A DNA stretch of 64,000 nt from positions 20,973,517 through 21,037,516 of the forward strand of contig NC_034014.1 in the NCBI RefSeq assembly GCF_000346465.2, read 5' to 3'. Of this stretch, positions 46,277 to 57,392 are shown one piece after another; positions within the stretch are counted from its first letter, which is position 1, and every line of letters starts with the position of its first letter. The notes under the pieces are model-generated. The model did not search any database and was not told the DNA's origin. It saw nothing but the letters and a program-made list of their open reading frames with translations. The position numbers were made by a program, and so were the translations under genes. This DNA comes from Prunus persica (Eukaryota > Streptophyta > Magnoliopsida > Rosales > Rosaceae).

Positions 46277-47908
46277 TCATGCAATCTTGTCCAACAATGG
46301 AAGCTTCAAATTTGCATCACCATCATCACCATTGTTCTTGAGGATGACATCTGCATGCTCTTGCACCACTTTCCAGGCCATGGCTATGTGTTTTTCCTCT
46401 GTTTGGGTTACACCCACTGCGCACCGTATCACGTACATACCTCCAACCATGGCATGAGTCATGAATACACGACCCGACGCATTGATGGCCTCCAGCAACT
46501 TGCAATTGACTTCATTTGTACATTTTTCAACATTAATCTCAATGCCATTTTGATGAAAACTGTTTGAAGTTGGAGTTGTTGGAGGGACCTTGCTTGTTGC
46601 AGCCCATGGTGAAACCCTAAAGCAAACCATGGAGAAATTTCTAGGCACCACAATCTCAAACCTTTGGTCCATGGCTACAAGTCCTTCAAAAAGCTTGGCC
46701 ATTTTGACATGGCTCCTAAGAAAGTTTCTAAGGTTAACCACGCCATAGCTTCTAAGCACAAGCCATAGTTTCATGGCCCGGAACCTCCGGCTTAGGGCTA
46801 TTTGCCAGTCCTTGTAGTCCACCACCTGCTTTGAATCTGTCGGCTTGTTCCTCAAAAACTCGGGATTGGCTGAGAGTGAACTTATCAACGCGCCTGGATT
46901 CTTAACCCAGAGACAGCAACAATCGAGTCCAGTAAAGAACCATTTGTGTGCATTGAAGCTAAATGAATCCACACCCTCAATGCCATCAATGAAATGGCGA
47001 AACTCGGGGCAAATGCATGCACTCCCTGCATATGCTGCATCCACGTGAACCCACATGCCATGGTGTTTCGCAACATCGCATAGTGGGCCCAATGGATCAA
47101 CTGCGGTGGTCGCGGTTGTTCCAACGGTGGCACATAGAAACAATGGCACCAGCCCAGCTTCTATGTCTGAAGATATTGCCAATTTTAAAGATTCGGGTGA
47201 TAGTGCAAATGTTGTTGACCTTGTAGCCTCGATGGCCCGGAAATTCTTGGGGTTGATTCCAACAATTTGGGAAGCCTTTTGAAGTGCACTATGTGTTTGG
47301 TCTGATCCATACACAACTAGCTTCCCTATGTTGTCTCCACCAATTCGGCTCAGCATTTGATCCCTGGAAGCTGCCATGGTGCAAACAATGGCCTCACAAG
47401 TGCTCCCATGTATTACACCACCACCATTGCCAGAGAAAAGGAAAGACTTGGGAAGACTAAGCAGGTTTCCAAGCCAATCCATGACTATGCTTTCTAGCTC
47501 AGTTGCGGCTGGAGATGACACCCAATTGAAGCCCACCACATTGAACCCGGTACTAAGCATTTCACCAAGAAACCCTGCTATGCTAACATTTGAAGCAAAG
47601 TATGCAAAGAAGCTAGGACTTTGCCAATGTGTTAGGCCAGGAACAATATGTTCCTGCACATCTTGGAGGATGGTTTCAATTGGCTCTGGGTTATCTGGGG
47701 CAGACTCCGGCAAGCGCTTTCGGAGATAACCCGGATCAACTTGGCTCAGGACTGGGTACTTGTCTATGTTTTGGTAATAATCTGCTATGAAGTCTACCAT
47801 CATGTGGCCTTGCCTCCTGAATTCCACAGGATCCAGAGCGCTAGTCATTTCCATGGGGGAAGAATTGCTGTTGTCTTCTTGTGGATGGTCGAGCTTGAGG
47901 CTACCCAT
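46277..47908 (-). CDS. Aromatic L-amino acid decarboxylase (tyrosine/DOPA decarboxylase type)
   Basis: This is a single-exon gene of 543 residues. It is a PLP-dependent group II decarboxylase that turns tyrosine, DOPA or a related aromatic amino acid into the amine, in the cytosol. The PLP-binding Lys is K322 in 'FNAHKWFF', D290 lies in 'HVDAAYAG', and the stacking His is H206 in '[12 protein letters not shown]'. The mobile catalytic loop reads 'QVVDYKDWQ' with Tyr365. In this family Tyr marks true decarboxylases, whereas aldehyde synthases have Phe. The start 'MGSLKLDHP' is also seen in the fragment copy at 48.3 kb. Lack of introns is usual for plant TYDC genes. The exact substrate cannot be told from sequence alone. 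Confidence 0.9.
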   Translation of the reverse strand: MGSLKLDHPQEDNSNSSPMEMTSALDPVEFRRQGHMMVDFIADYYQNIDKYPVLSQVDPGYLRKRLPESAPDNPEPIETILQDVQEHIVPGLTHWQSPSFFAYFASNVSIAGFLGEMLSTGFNVVGFNWVSSPAATELESIVMDWLGNLLSLPKSFLFSGNGGGVIHGSTCEAIVCTMAASRDQMLSRIGGDNIGKLVVYGSDQTHSALQKASQIVGINPKNFRAIEATRSTTFALSPESLKLAISSDIEAGLVPLFLCATVGTTATTAVDPLGPLCDVAKHHGMWVHVDAAYAGSACICPEFRHFIDGIEGVDSFSFNAHKWFFTGLDCCCLWVKNPGALISSLSANPEFLRNKPTDSKQVVDYKDWQIALSRRFRAMKLWLVLRSYGVVNLRNFLRSHVKMAKLFEGLVAMDQRFEIVVPRNFSMVCFRVSPWAATSKVPPTTPTSNSFHQNGIEINVEKCTNEVNCKLLEAINASGRVFMTHAMVGGMYVIRCAVGVTQTEEKHIAMAWKVVQEHADVILKNNGDDGDANLKLPLLDKIA

Positions 47909-48248
47909 TTGGAATATTGGATGTGAAACTGAAGGATGAACAAACTAATCTTTCAAACAAGTAAAGGAAGGAACAAGATCTTTGTTTAAGAGGGACTTTA
48001 CTACTTACTATATAGCGATAGCTTTTAAAGCTATGTGAAGAAAATTAAAGACAGCAGCTACCCTATTAAAAAAATAACATGTTAGTTTGATAAATTAATG
48101 AATATTGGTGAAGAACAGTCCAATTTCACCAACCAATCCATGCATTGATTGATTTGCATTTCTAACATGCCCCCTCAACCTCAAATCAAAATACCTTCAT
48201 ACCTCGTTTGCGCGTAGCATCTTGAAGGGCTCAACTGGAAGTGGCCTA

Positions 48249-48300
48249 GTGAAGAATTACTGTTGTTTTCATGTGGATGATCGAACTTGAGGCTACCCAT
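48249..48300 (-). pseudogene. 5'-end fragment of a second TYDC-type gene
   Basis: On the minus strand from 48300 the frame reads 'MGSLKFDHPHENNSNSS', nearly the same as the start of the decarboxylase gene next door. It then diverges and reaches a stop near 48200. The DNA just upstream of the ATG (48301-48340) also resembles that of the full gene. It is a partial duplicate of the 5' end, not a working gene. Confidence 0.7.
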
Positions 48301-48879
48301 TTGAAATTTTGATGTCAAACTGGAGGTTCAACAAGAAGAAAGATTAATTAGAATGACACTTACTATAATGTTGATGATGAGTTGACTTCCAATGGAGGAT
48401 ATACACAGTTGCTTTATATTTATATATATATATGTGGGATTATACATTCTGGTTATAGTAGTATACTAATTGTATTTCATAATTCTTTGATTAAAAAAAA
48501 TTGTATTTCATAATTCTTTGATTAAAAAAATTGTATTTCATAATTAATTGTGACCGTTGGATCTTTTTTGTGTCCAAAACTAGATATGAACTCTATAAAT
48601 CCTATTTTCTTCTTTATTTTTGGGTTTATTTTCTTTTATTTTTTGAAATTATCAATAAGGTTTTTTTTAATTACTTTCTTTTCCAATAATATATACTCTA
48701 AAAAATTTCCTAGCTATTTATGGTTATCATTATTTATTTAGTCTACTATGTAGGTGCATCGTTCTATATGTATTAGTGTAGGGACCATCTTAAAGTAGGT
48801 AGGACTAGTGGACGCAGTACAACACAAACATAACATCTCAAGGGGAGTAAATATTAAATGTATGCTATAACAATCTAAG

Positions 48880-49110
48880 TGACATTTTACCTATCTATGT
48901 GTTTGTCAAAAAAGGATCATTTTAAGGTGACATTTTACCCATCTATTTATCTGCCAAAAAAAAGTCATTTTAAGGTGACATTTTACCCATCTATTTGTCG
49001 ACCAAAAAAAGGTCATTTTAAGGTGACATTTTACATATCTATTTGTCTACCAAAAAAGGTCATTTTAAGATGACATTTTACTTATCTATTTGTCTTGCAA
49101 AAAAAAAAAG
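48880..49110. repeat. 46-50-bp tandem repeat, about five units
   Basis: Units have the form GTGACATTTTACCCATCTATTTGTC, then CC(A)n, then GTCATTTTAAG, with variable A-run length. The flank of the Copia element starts about 150 bp downstream. No coding role. Confidence 0.85.
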
Positions 49111-49265
49111 AAGTCATTTTAATGGAATAGACCATGCAATCGTAGAAACCATTATTATATTATTTATTTTTATATTTTTCATTGACTTTTTTTTAAATAT
49201 TTTTATAAAAAAAAAATAGGTGCGAGAGAAGATGCCATTTTATTATAAAATGTAAATGAGAGATC

Positions 49266-49525
49266 TGTTGTAAATGCATGAGTTGGTGGATGACCACCAT
49301 ACCTCTTAATATTCCACCGTTGGATTTTATGTAACATATGCACTAAGTATTTGTAATTAGTACTTGTAACCTATAGATATATTGTAAATGATGGTATTCA
49401 ATCTTCTATCTTGTAAGCCTATAAATAGGTGGTTCTACCAAAGATTAATGAAGGAATATACATGGTGAAACTTTATCTTTAGCATATCACTTCTCTCTAC
49501 ATTTTCTCCCTCTAGTTTTATAACA
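49266..49525 (+). repeat. 5' LTR of the Copia element
   Basis: TGTTGTAAATGC...TTTATAACA, with a TATA-like CTATAAATAGG at about 49419. Confidence 0.9.
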
Positions 49526-50933
49526 CGTTATCAGCACGACATTGCTCTTGGTATGTTTTCTTTCTCTGAATTTTCTTTCTTCTTATATGAGCTAGAGTCA
49601 TCACATGGTATAGAGTTTCTTTGTACTCACCATCAGACTTCATCATGCTTGTTTAAGAAAAAAATTCTTATTCTTATTACACATGAATATAATGCCATGT
49701 TTTTGTTTTTATTTGTTTGTTTATTTAATTTTAAGTATGATCTTAATTATTATGATGAGTTTGAATTATACAAAAGATCAGGGGCCCGAAGTTCCGTGAT
49801 CCTCATCATATAACTAGATTAGGATATAGAGTCCTTTTGATTGAATCAGAATCTGAAGTTCTTTGATTCCAAATAATTGAGGGCGTGAAGTTCCGCGAAT
49901 TTAAAGAGCACATAAGGACATAAAACTCCTCGATTTTGTATTAATCAAAATCAGAATTTCATGAGGCCTACATATGTCAAGAACTTGAACCAGAAGTTTC
50001 GAGTGCATATACATCGATTTGAGTATGAAGTTCAGAGCACAACTATTAATTCAATTTATTTAGATCTACGTATTCGTACCTGAAGTTTCGAATATATATT
50101 GATATGAACCTGAAGTTCATAGTTTTTCATGGATCTTAATACTATATATGAACTTGAAGTTCATTATTTATTTGTGCCTATATGAACCTGAATTGGTTGG
50201 AAATCCAATTCTTAAACTTGTAGTTTTATCTACATATTGAATCCACATTAATATTGGATTATCTTGGAATTTCATAATCTTTAATTGATTTATTTTATTC
50301 CTTGTTTAGACCACTTTACTTATTTTATTATATTTTATTTTATTTATGTTAGGTTATTAATTAATTTCGTTTTACAATGGTAATGTTTTGTATTCCCAAT
50401 ATTGATAGCTAGAGGCGTCTATTGGAGAAACTTCCTACTTTCTTTTGTGGGTAGGAAGTTTATGATGTTATGAACCAAAAGTTCTTGAGGCCCCAATATT
50501 ACACAACTATTATAGTTGAAGATTATGATGTCATGAACTAGAAGTTCATTGACCGAATAAGTTTTATGTTGTGACATGACTATCTTGGCAATCCATGTCC
50601 CACAATGATGCATAAGTTTTTTATAAATTTGTAAGGACATCGTTTAAAGACTCAAATTATTTTCTTGTCCAACAATATCATTACAAAGAACGCTCACAAA
50701 TAAAAGCTGTCATAAGATCATCTCAGTCAAAAAATTGACTTTGAGTCATCTTTCCTGAAATAATTCAAGGGGATATTTGTGAGCCTATACAACATCTAAT
50801 TATGGATCACTTCACCAGTTTTACTGAATGTACCTACTAAAATGGTCACATATTTGATAACGACTGTGAGTTTATTTTCCTACATTTTGAGACAATTTTC
50901 CCGCCGTTAGGGGGAGAAATGACAATTCCTAAA

Positions 50934-51023
50934 GAACGTCGTGAAATAGTGTTGAATCAATCCGCTTTTGTCTCATCAGAACGTCGTGAAATAGTGTTGA
51001 ATCAATCCGCTTTTGTCTCATCA
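50934..51023. repeat. 45-bp tandem duplication inside the Copia element
   Basis: 50934-50978 is repeated exactly, as far as can be seen, at 50979-51023. The lack of divergence suggests a recent event. Confidence 0.88.
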
Positions 51024-52324
51024 AGATAATGCATATATAAGTTGTACATATGCTAACATGGATTGATATTCTCGTATCACAATCCATTAACATGGTGACT
51101 ATATATATAATGCATGCCTGAAGCATGTCAGGAATATAGGTTCTAAAGACTTAACTCCTCAGAAATGGAGATTATTTGAAAAATTCAAGCCCTATAAAAA
51201 ATAACGCTCTATAGGAGGTTATGATCCACATATTCTAAATAATTCATTGTAAAAGAGATGTTTGTCCCATAAGTGACAACATAAGCCCCTGAAGAGGCAT
51301 TGGTACCCCAAAGCAATGAGATGATTATAAATTATGCATGTGCATGCACATAAGAATTGTGGGATCACAAATTGATGATACATTTGGTTTATTAGTAGCT
51401 ACTACAATCATCAAGGGCTATGATTATATTAAATCACGTTTCATGAATGTCGACAAGTTAAGTGATTGGCCAAAAATGGAAATAGGCAATTCCATTTATC
51501 ACTAAATAAGAAGAGTTGGATATTGAACCTATAACTCAAACACCAAATTACAAATGTTCAGTATGAAGGTTATGAATTGGTGTTTGTGAAGTGAAATAAG
51601 ATCACTAATATGACATAAGGTTTCCTGGGAGAGACATGTGGTTTTAGTCTCCAATCTCATCGTAAATGCATCCACATTTCTATAAGTGCGGTTGTTACTT
51701 TAACGCAAAACTTATAGTATGTGTTAAATGCATATTTATTAAGACTATATGGTACATGGAAATCCTCAAAGCTCATGAAATATTTGAGATATATCGGATG
51801 AAGCAACCTCTTGAAGGATATAAAGTACCACAATATTCTTAATTAAGAGTTAACATTAAGAGTTTGAGTATTTTGAATTCAAATTTGATATTGTTGTAAC
51901 ATATTCTAACTACTAAATTAGTTGTTGATACTCCTAAAGATTTCAATCATTTGAAAAGTGAAAAGCAGGTTGAATAGTGTGATAGATGATCATGTATGAA
52001 GACAATGTTGCTTGTATTGCTCAAATCAGAGAAGGAGAGATATTAATCAGGGGGAGATATCAATCAGGGGGAGCATCCCAATTCTACTACATTCAAGGCA
52101 GATGCGCGTTGTACTCTTTTTCCCTTCGACTAGGTTTTTGTCCCACTGGGTTTTTCCTAGCAAGGTTTTAACGAGGCAATATAAGCTCATCCAACACCAT
52201 ATCAATGATTCAGAAGAAAGTTTCACTCTTTTTCCCTTCGCTTTGGTTTTGTCCCATTGGGTTTTCCAAGCAAGGTTTTTAATGAGGAAACAATGTTATT
52301 GTATGGTGGACATCCAAGGGGGAG

Positions 52325-52584
52325 TGTTGTAAATGCATGAGTTGGTGGATGACCACCATACCTCTTAATATTCCACCGTTGGATTTTATGTAACCTATGC
52401 ACTAAGTATTTGTAATTAGTACTTGTAACCTATAGGTATATTGTAAATGATGGTATTCAATCTTCTATCTTGTAAGCCTATAAATAAGTGGTTCTACCAA
52501 AGATTAATGAAGGAATATACATGGTGAAACTTTATCTTTAGCATATCACTTCTCTCTACATTTTCTCCCTCTAGTTTTATAACA
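52325..52584 (+). repeat. 3' LTR of the Copia element
   Basis: Near-identical to the 5' LTR. It is preceded by the polypurine tract. Confidence 0.9.
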
Positions 52585-52589
52585 AGATC

Positions 52590-53470
52590 CAATATACCTA
52601 TTGTTTTTTAAGTTGCCAACATTGCCTTATCCACATTTTAAAAAAACTTTGCCTTATTGGATGGGATAGGTCAATTTTACCTACTTGAATGCGTACTCTG
52701 TTAAATCTCTTTTTCACTAAAATTTCTCTCATCTCCAAAGTCCTCTCCTGGTGCCTCACCTTTCGCCCTTCGGGGCGGCTCCCCCGCCACCTTTGGTATG
52801 GCTACTCTGCCTGCTTTTTATGTGGCTCTTTCCTTTCCTTTCCTCTCAGTTTTTCCCTTTGAAAGCCCTTCCTCTCTTGTATTTTCTCATGTTGGTCCAT
52901 AAATCCTTTACTTCCCCACCTGAAATTCCTCTCCCTTTGCTCCATCACTTCTCCCCCATCTCTCTTTCCTCTCACCCTTCCACGACTCCATCTACCTATG
53001 TCTCTCCTCCCACCAAATCTCAAACCCAAATGCCCTCTATCCCTAAAATTTACTTGGTTTGCCACTGGATTGGTGCAGTTGTTTTACTCCATCAACCTTG
53101 TCTAATATCTAAGACTTGGATCTGCACTTGTGGGCTCTGTTTATCTATGGTCATTTTTTATCACTACTTGATAGATTGCTTGAGTATGATGCATAGTGGC
53201 TTGCTCCCCAAAATCCACACTCTTCACATCTCCTCTCTCTTGATTCACATGGACCTTGCTCTTCTTATGGCAACGGCAACTTTTCTGGTGGTGGCGACGA
53301 CAGCTTGTTTTGTTTAGAGTTAGATGTTGGGGTTTTTGTATGTTGTGGGCTTTTGTTGTTTTGGGCCTCCTATTTTGGTATTTTAGGTTGGGTTTTGTTT
53401 TGCTATGTTTGAGCCCTTATTTTTCTTTTTCCTTTTATTTTTTTATTTTTTTATTTTTGGGTATTTGGGC
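52590..53470. other. Repeat-like region, no assured gene
   Basis: An open frame at 52751-53317 (+) is hydrophobic, Leu/Pro/Ser-rich and not recognised. CT-rich sequence followed by TG-rich sequence ('GTTGTGGGCTTTTGTTG') resembles 5' regions of plant LINEs. I do not call a gene. Confidence 0.4.
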
Positions 53471-53781
53471 TCCCTTAGAGCACTTTCCACCCATCACTTT
53501 TTACCATGACAAAAGAGGGCTTAGGCTCCAAAAACAACTTCCACCCATCACCTTTTGCCATGGTAAAAAGTGAGCCCATGAAACTAGGCAAGCTCAAAGG
53601 CAAGACTTGCCTGGGCAAAGTGACGTCATGCTAAAGTCAGCGACTAATTTAAATACCAAAAAAAAATTGAAAAAAAAAAGGGAAAAAATTCAGATTTTTT
53701 TTTTCCTATAAATACCTAGCTATGTTCTTCACTTCCTATTTCAAAATTTATACAAATTCCTCTCATCATATCTCATGTAAA

Positions 53782-55668
53782 CAGGGGCGGCCCTGGGGTG
53801 GTGCAAGTGGAGCCACCGCACAGGGGCGGTCCTGGGGTGTTGCAAGTGGCCCCACTGCACAGGGCCCTAGATTCTTGAGGGCCCCCAAAAAAAAAATTTA
53901 TTTATATTATACATATATTAATATTATAGAAATTGTATATATATATTATATTGTGCTGGACATTTGCACAAGAGTGTGCTTGGTGGAGTTGGCTCGAACG
54001 CATATTCACTTAACAAAAGTGCCTGACTTCGAGTCCATCTATTTGCCCTTTTTTATACTATTTTTGCATTATAACAACAAACTTTACATAATTATAAATA
54101 AATAAAAACAAAAAGCCTTTTAAAAAAAAAGGAACATCGAAGCTTAGCTAACCACAGAAGTAGTATATATATATCCCCCAAACACTTTCTACTCCTCCCC
54201 TTTTTTTCTTTAAAATAAAAAAAATGTTTTCTCCTCCAAGAAAAGTACTCTCTTCATTCAAAACAAAACAAAAAAAACTTCGTAGTTTCTTCTTATTCTC
54301 TAGTAAGTAATCATCATCATTCAACAATCTCTCTTTGGTTCTTTTTTCAATCCTTTGACAATGTTTGTTATTCTTTCAATTTTAGGAATTTCAACACCAA
54401 ATTTCAACACCAACAAAAGAAAACCCTAATTCGTAAATTCATAAAGACCACTCAAAATCAAATAGTCAGTCTCAAATCTCAATTCAAATTCAGGTATGTA
54501 TCTAAATTTCAATCTATTATATATATATTACATGACTTATTTTATTAAATTATTATCATGTTTATGATTGGTTATGGGAATATAGTTTTTAGAAATATTT
54601 ATCTATTTCTTGCTAGGGTTTTCTTCTAGGTTATAGGGTTTTGGAATTTTTCATTGTTAATGACATTTGTGTGCAACTACTCTTTAATTTGTGATTGCCA
54701 ATTTTTTTTTTCCTATTAAACACAAATTGATTATTGGAGGCAGTAAGGGATTTTATAGGGGCACAAGGAGCTTTTTTTTTTTTTGGTACCAAACATACTA
54801 ATATTTAACTTTATCAAATGGAAACATTTAAATTTTTATGAATTTGATTTCGGATTGTCATTTTTTTTTTTTTTTTTTGAGAAATTCTATGATTGCATTC
54901 ATAATTCAGCCAAAAAAGCCACTAGCCACAAAGGGCCAATACAAACTAGCCACAAAAGGGCCATTACAATAACGGAGCGGTCTAATATCAAAATTAAGAA
55001 AATCAGGTATGTCTCCACCAACGATCAGGCAAGATCGAAGAAACTCTGGTATAGGCATCCCAATTAAGATTGCAAACTTAGAATAATAAAAAAGAGATAA
55101 AGCTTGAAAAAACCAAGCCATAACAATACAAATAAAACTCTCACCAAGGAGAGATGAAAAGCTCTCACAAAGGAGAGATGAAAAACTCTCACAAAAGGAG
55201 AGGTGAAAACTACACAGAGAACCCAAAGAGTCTCTGCAACTTATTCCAAACATAAAGAAATTGCAAAAAAGATGGTGGTGGAGATCTGACGCCGAAATGC
55301 AGGTGAAGATCCGACGCTGAGCCGCAGCCGCCAATAATGGTTGGATGCAAATCATAATAAAACTAAGACAAATAGGGAAAACCCTTTGTCTTTGAAAATG
55401 GGGGAAGAGGTGAAAGGAGGAAGAAAGGAAGAGAAGAGAGGAGAGGGGGGAAGAACAATGGCTTCTTCCCCCCTCAAGGTGGAAAAGGCTCTAAGAGTGT
55501 TTTTCGGATTGTCATTACATGTTTATTGATGGTGACTTTTAGTTATAAAAAAATTATTTATGACATTAAGTTATGGCAAATTTTTATTTATAATATTTTC
55601 GTATTAGATTATGTGAGGCCCAAATTTAAGTTTCGCACAGGGCCCTCAAAATCTCAAGTACGGCCCTG
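53782..55668. mobile_element. hAT-type non-autonomous element
   Basis: The ends CAGGGGCGGCCCTGGGG and (complement) CAGGGCCGTACTTGAG are flanked by a perfect 8-bp duplication, CATGTAAA (53774-53781, 55669-55676). The left end is doubled: 'CAGGGGCGGTCCTGGGGTG' occurs again at 53821. No transposase frame is present. A retroposon is inserted near its right end. Confidence 0.85.
54863..55502 (-). mobile_element. Retroposon with poly(A) tail, LINE-like
   Basis: A T-run at the left end is the poly(A) tail on the minus strand. The insert is framed by the 14-bp direct repeat TTCGGATTGTCATT (54849-54862, 55503-55516), the hallmark of target-primed insertion. The 640-bp body contains a short minus-strand frame starting 'MICIQPLLAAAAQRRIF' and short repeats of 'CTCTCACAAAGGAGAGATGAAAA' type (about 55140-55205). 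No reverse transcriptase is present. It could be a truncated LINE or a SINE. Confidence 0.75.
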
Positions 55669-56029
55669 CATGTAAATAGTAGTTGCCTTTGGGTTGTCAT
55701 GGCAATAGGTGGGAATGCATCAAAAAAATTGTTAGGGCAGTCATTATTCACATGAAAAATATCTGCCCTTACTTGCCCTTACCCTTTGCCATGGCACAAT
55801 GGGTGCAAGTGCTCTTATAAGTTGTATCTTTGTTTTGGCAATGAAATTTCATTCCTTTGGACCCAAAAAAAAATAAAAAATGAATGCCTACTCTATTATA
55901 GAAAGATATTCTTTTACATACCCCCTTTAAGATGTTCTAATCAGACCATATTTTGGACTGGCATTTTGTATCGCAACACTCAAAACGTCTAAAACTGACC
56001 TAAGTATTACCGTAAAGAAGCCAACATGT

Positions 56030-56560
56030 GATTGCCATAGAATGTGTGTATAAGTAGGCCTAATTTTCGAATGAATCGAATTGGAATCATGGGATTCCGA
56101 ATTCAAACAATGTCAGACTGATTGAGGAAAGTCCTAAACGTCTTGCCCAAGTCAAACCATATTTTAAAGCCATGGATTCATCTTGGAGAACTAAAGTAAA
56201 ACCTACGGGAAAAGAACCTGCTACTTTGACAGAAACATGCCACTCACGTATGACAAAACCAGTTGTTGCTTAACCAGTATTTTTAACAGTACCATCTAAG
56301 TTTAATTTCCACACATCTTCATCCGGAGGTTGCCATTTTATATAACTGAATAAAGGTCTCCTCTTTTTCTTCCTCATTTTTCCATGCAAATTCCAAAATC
56401 ATAGAGATAAATTTTAACAAAAAGCACAGGTATCATGTTGTGTTTGTTGAAAAGGTAACTTGTTTCGTTGACTCCAAATTTGCCAACAAATGGTAAGGAT
56501 TTTTTGTACGTAAGGGTGCTGGCAATTTTCATATGTTTTTTCTATTTCTTTCAAGACTAG
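56030..56560 (-). pseudogene. LINE-derived RNase H-like domain remnant
   Basis: On the minus strand, fragments in nearly one frame read 'ILTICWQIWSQRNK', 'IKWQPPDEDVWKLNLDGTVKNTG' and 'GFVIREWHVSVKVAGSFPVGFTLVLQDESMALKYGL'. This is the layout of the RNase H-like domain (RVT_3 type) found at the end of plant LINEs and in genes derived from them. Several stops break it. No intact upstream reverse transcriptase is visible in the window. Confidence 0.65.
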
Positions 56561-57357
56561 TCTGACTCTCTGACCCCCTTATCATCACTTACAAATCAAC
56601 TTCTGCTTTATAATACTCTTTTTAGATTGTGGATATGGTTACTGATAGAACATGTATAGCATCCACATTTCTCGGTGGGTGGACGAAGGGTGGGCCTGCA
56701 AGGCTGCTTTTTTTTCTTTTTCTTTTTTTATATTTTTAAATTTTATAACAAAGTTATCTTATTGTTAATTGTTTTTATTTTACCTTATTATTTTGTCTTT
56801 TGATTTTTTCATTTTACTGGAAATTATAAATTCACCTTTATTGTCAACGGAAAATTGGATGAAATTCGAAATACTTAATGGTAAGGGCTAAATTGGCTGT
56901 TTTGATAAGTTCAAGTGATAAATTGACTGTTTTTTTAGTTCAGAGGATTAAGTTCGATTAGGGTCATAGTTGAAGGAAGAAAACGGCACTTTACTCTTTT
57001 GTTACTGACATCAGCAATTTTGAATGGACAACTAATAGAAAAAAATTTGTGAAAATTCTTTGAAATATGGTGGAGTGCTGAGAAAAATATATTTCTCTTA
57101 TTCATTATAATCTACATAAGATTGTTCAAATAGTGATAATAATAAAAACATGTAAAGCTAATCGCTCTTACAATCTACAACAGATTTTTTTAGTTCAAAT
57201 ACAGTTCCTCGTATCAAATACAACCAACCAATAAAGCATCCTAATCAAAGGTCAAGAGGTACACCAGTCCATTTATGAACAAAATATCAACAAAAGCTCA
57301 ATTCTCCTCTCCCTCTGTCTTCTTTTTGGGCCTCATAATTCTCTAATCTGAATTTAC

Positions 57358-57391
<34 letters not shown>
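56561..57391. other. Intergenic spacer downstream of the U-box gene
   Basis: AT-rich, no gene. It ends in a (TA)n(TG)n microsatellite at 57358-57391, directly after the stop codon of the U-box gene (minus strand), so it lies within its 3' UTR. Confidence 0.6.

Positions 57392-57392
<1 letters not shown>

Larger units (their letters stand above)
49266..52584 (+). mobile_element. Copia-type LTR retrotransposon, non-autonomous
   Basis: Two 260-bp LTRs (49266-49525, 52325-52584) are flanked by a perfect 5-bp duplication, AGATC (49261-49265, 52585-52589). Only about three differences between LTRs were seen by eye, suggesting a recent insertion. The primer-binding region after the 5' LTR is CGTTATCAGCACGAC, and the polypurine tract is AAGGGGGAG. 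The 2.8-kb interior has no long frame. Short Copia-like scraps remain, for example 'MYEDNVACIAQIREG' of the RNase H region near 51990 and a 'GGEMTIPKERREIVLNQ'-like integrase/RT linker piece near 50910. A 45-bp duplication lies inside. Confidence 0.88.
53478..55814. mobile_element. Harbinger-like MITE, split by a hAT element
   Basis: Terminal inverted repeats GAGCACTTTCCACCCAT and (complement of the right end) GAGCACTTGCACCCAT are flanked by TTA (53475-53477, 55815-55817), the 3-bp target duplication of PIF/Harbinger elements. Without the hAT insertion at 53782-55668 it would be about 440 bp. A relative lies at 61655-62745. Confidence 0.8.

Noticed and set aside
46212..47926. Several plus-strand frames across the decarboxylase gene
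   Set aside because: The minus-strand gene has a complete PLP-decarboxylase sequence; the others are shadows.
52751..53317. 188-codon hydrophobic frame
   Set aside because: Low-complexity Leu/Pro/Ser content, no family match and repeat-like surroundings; more likely chance or the 5' part of a LINE.
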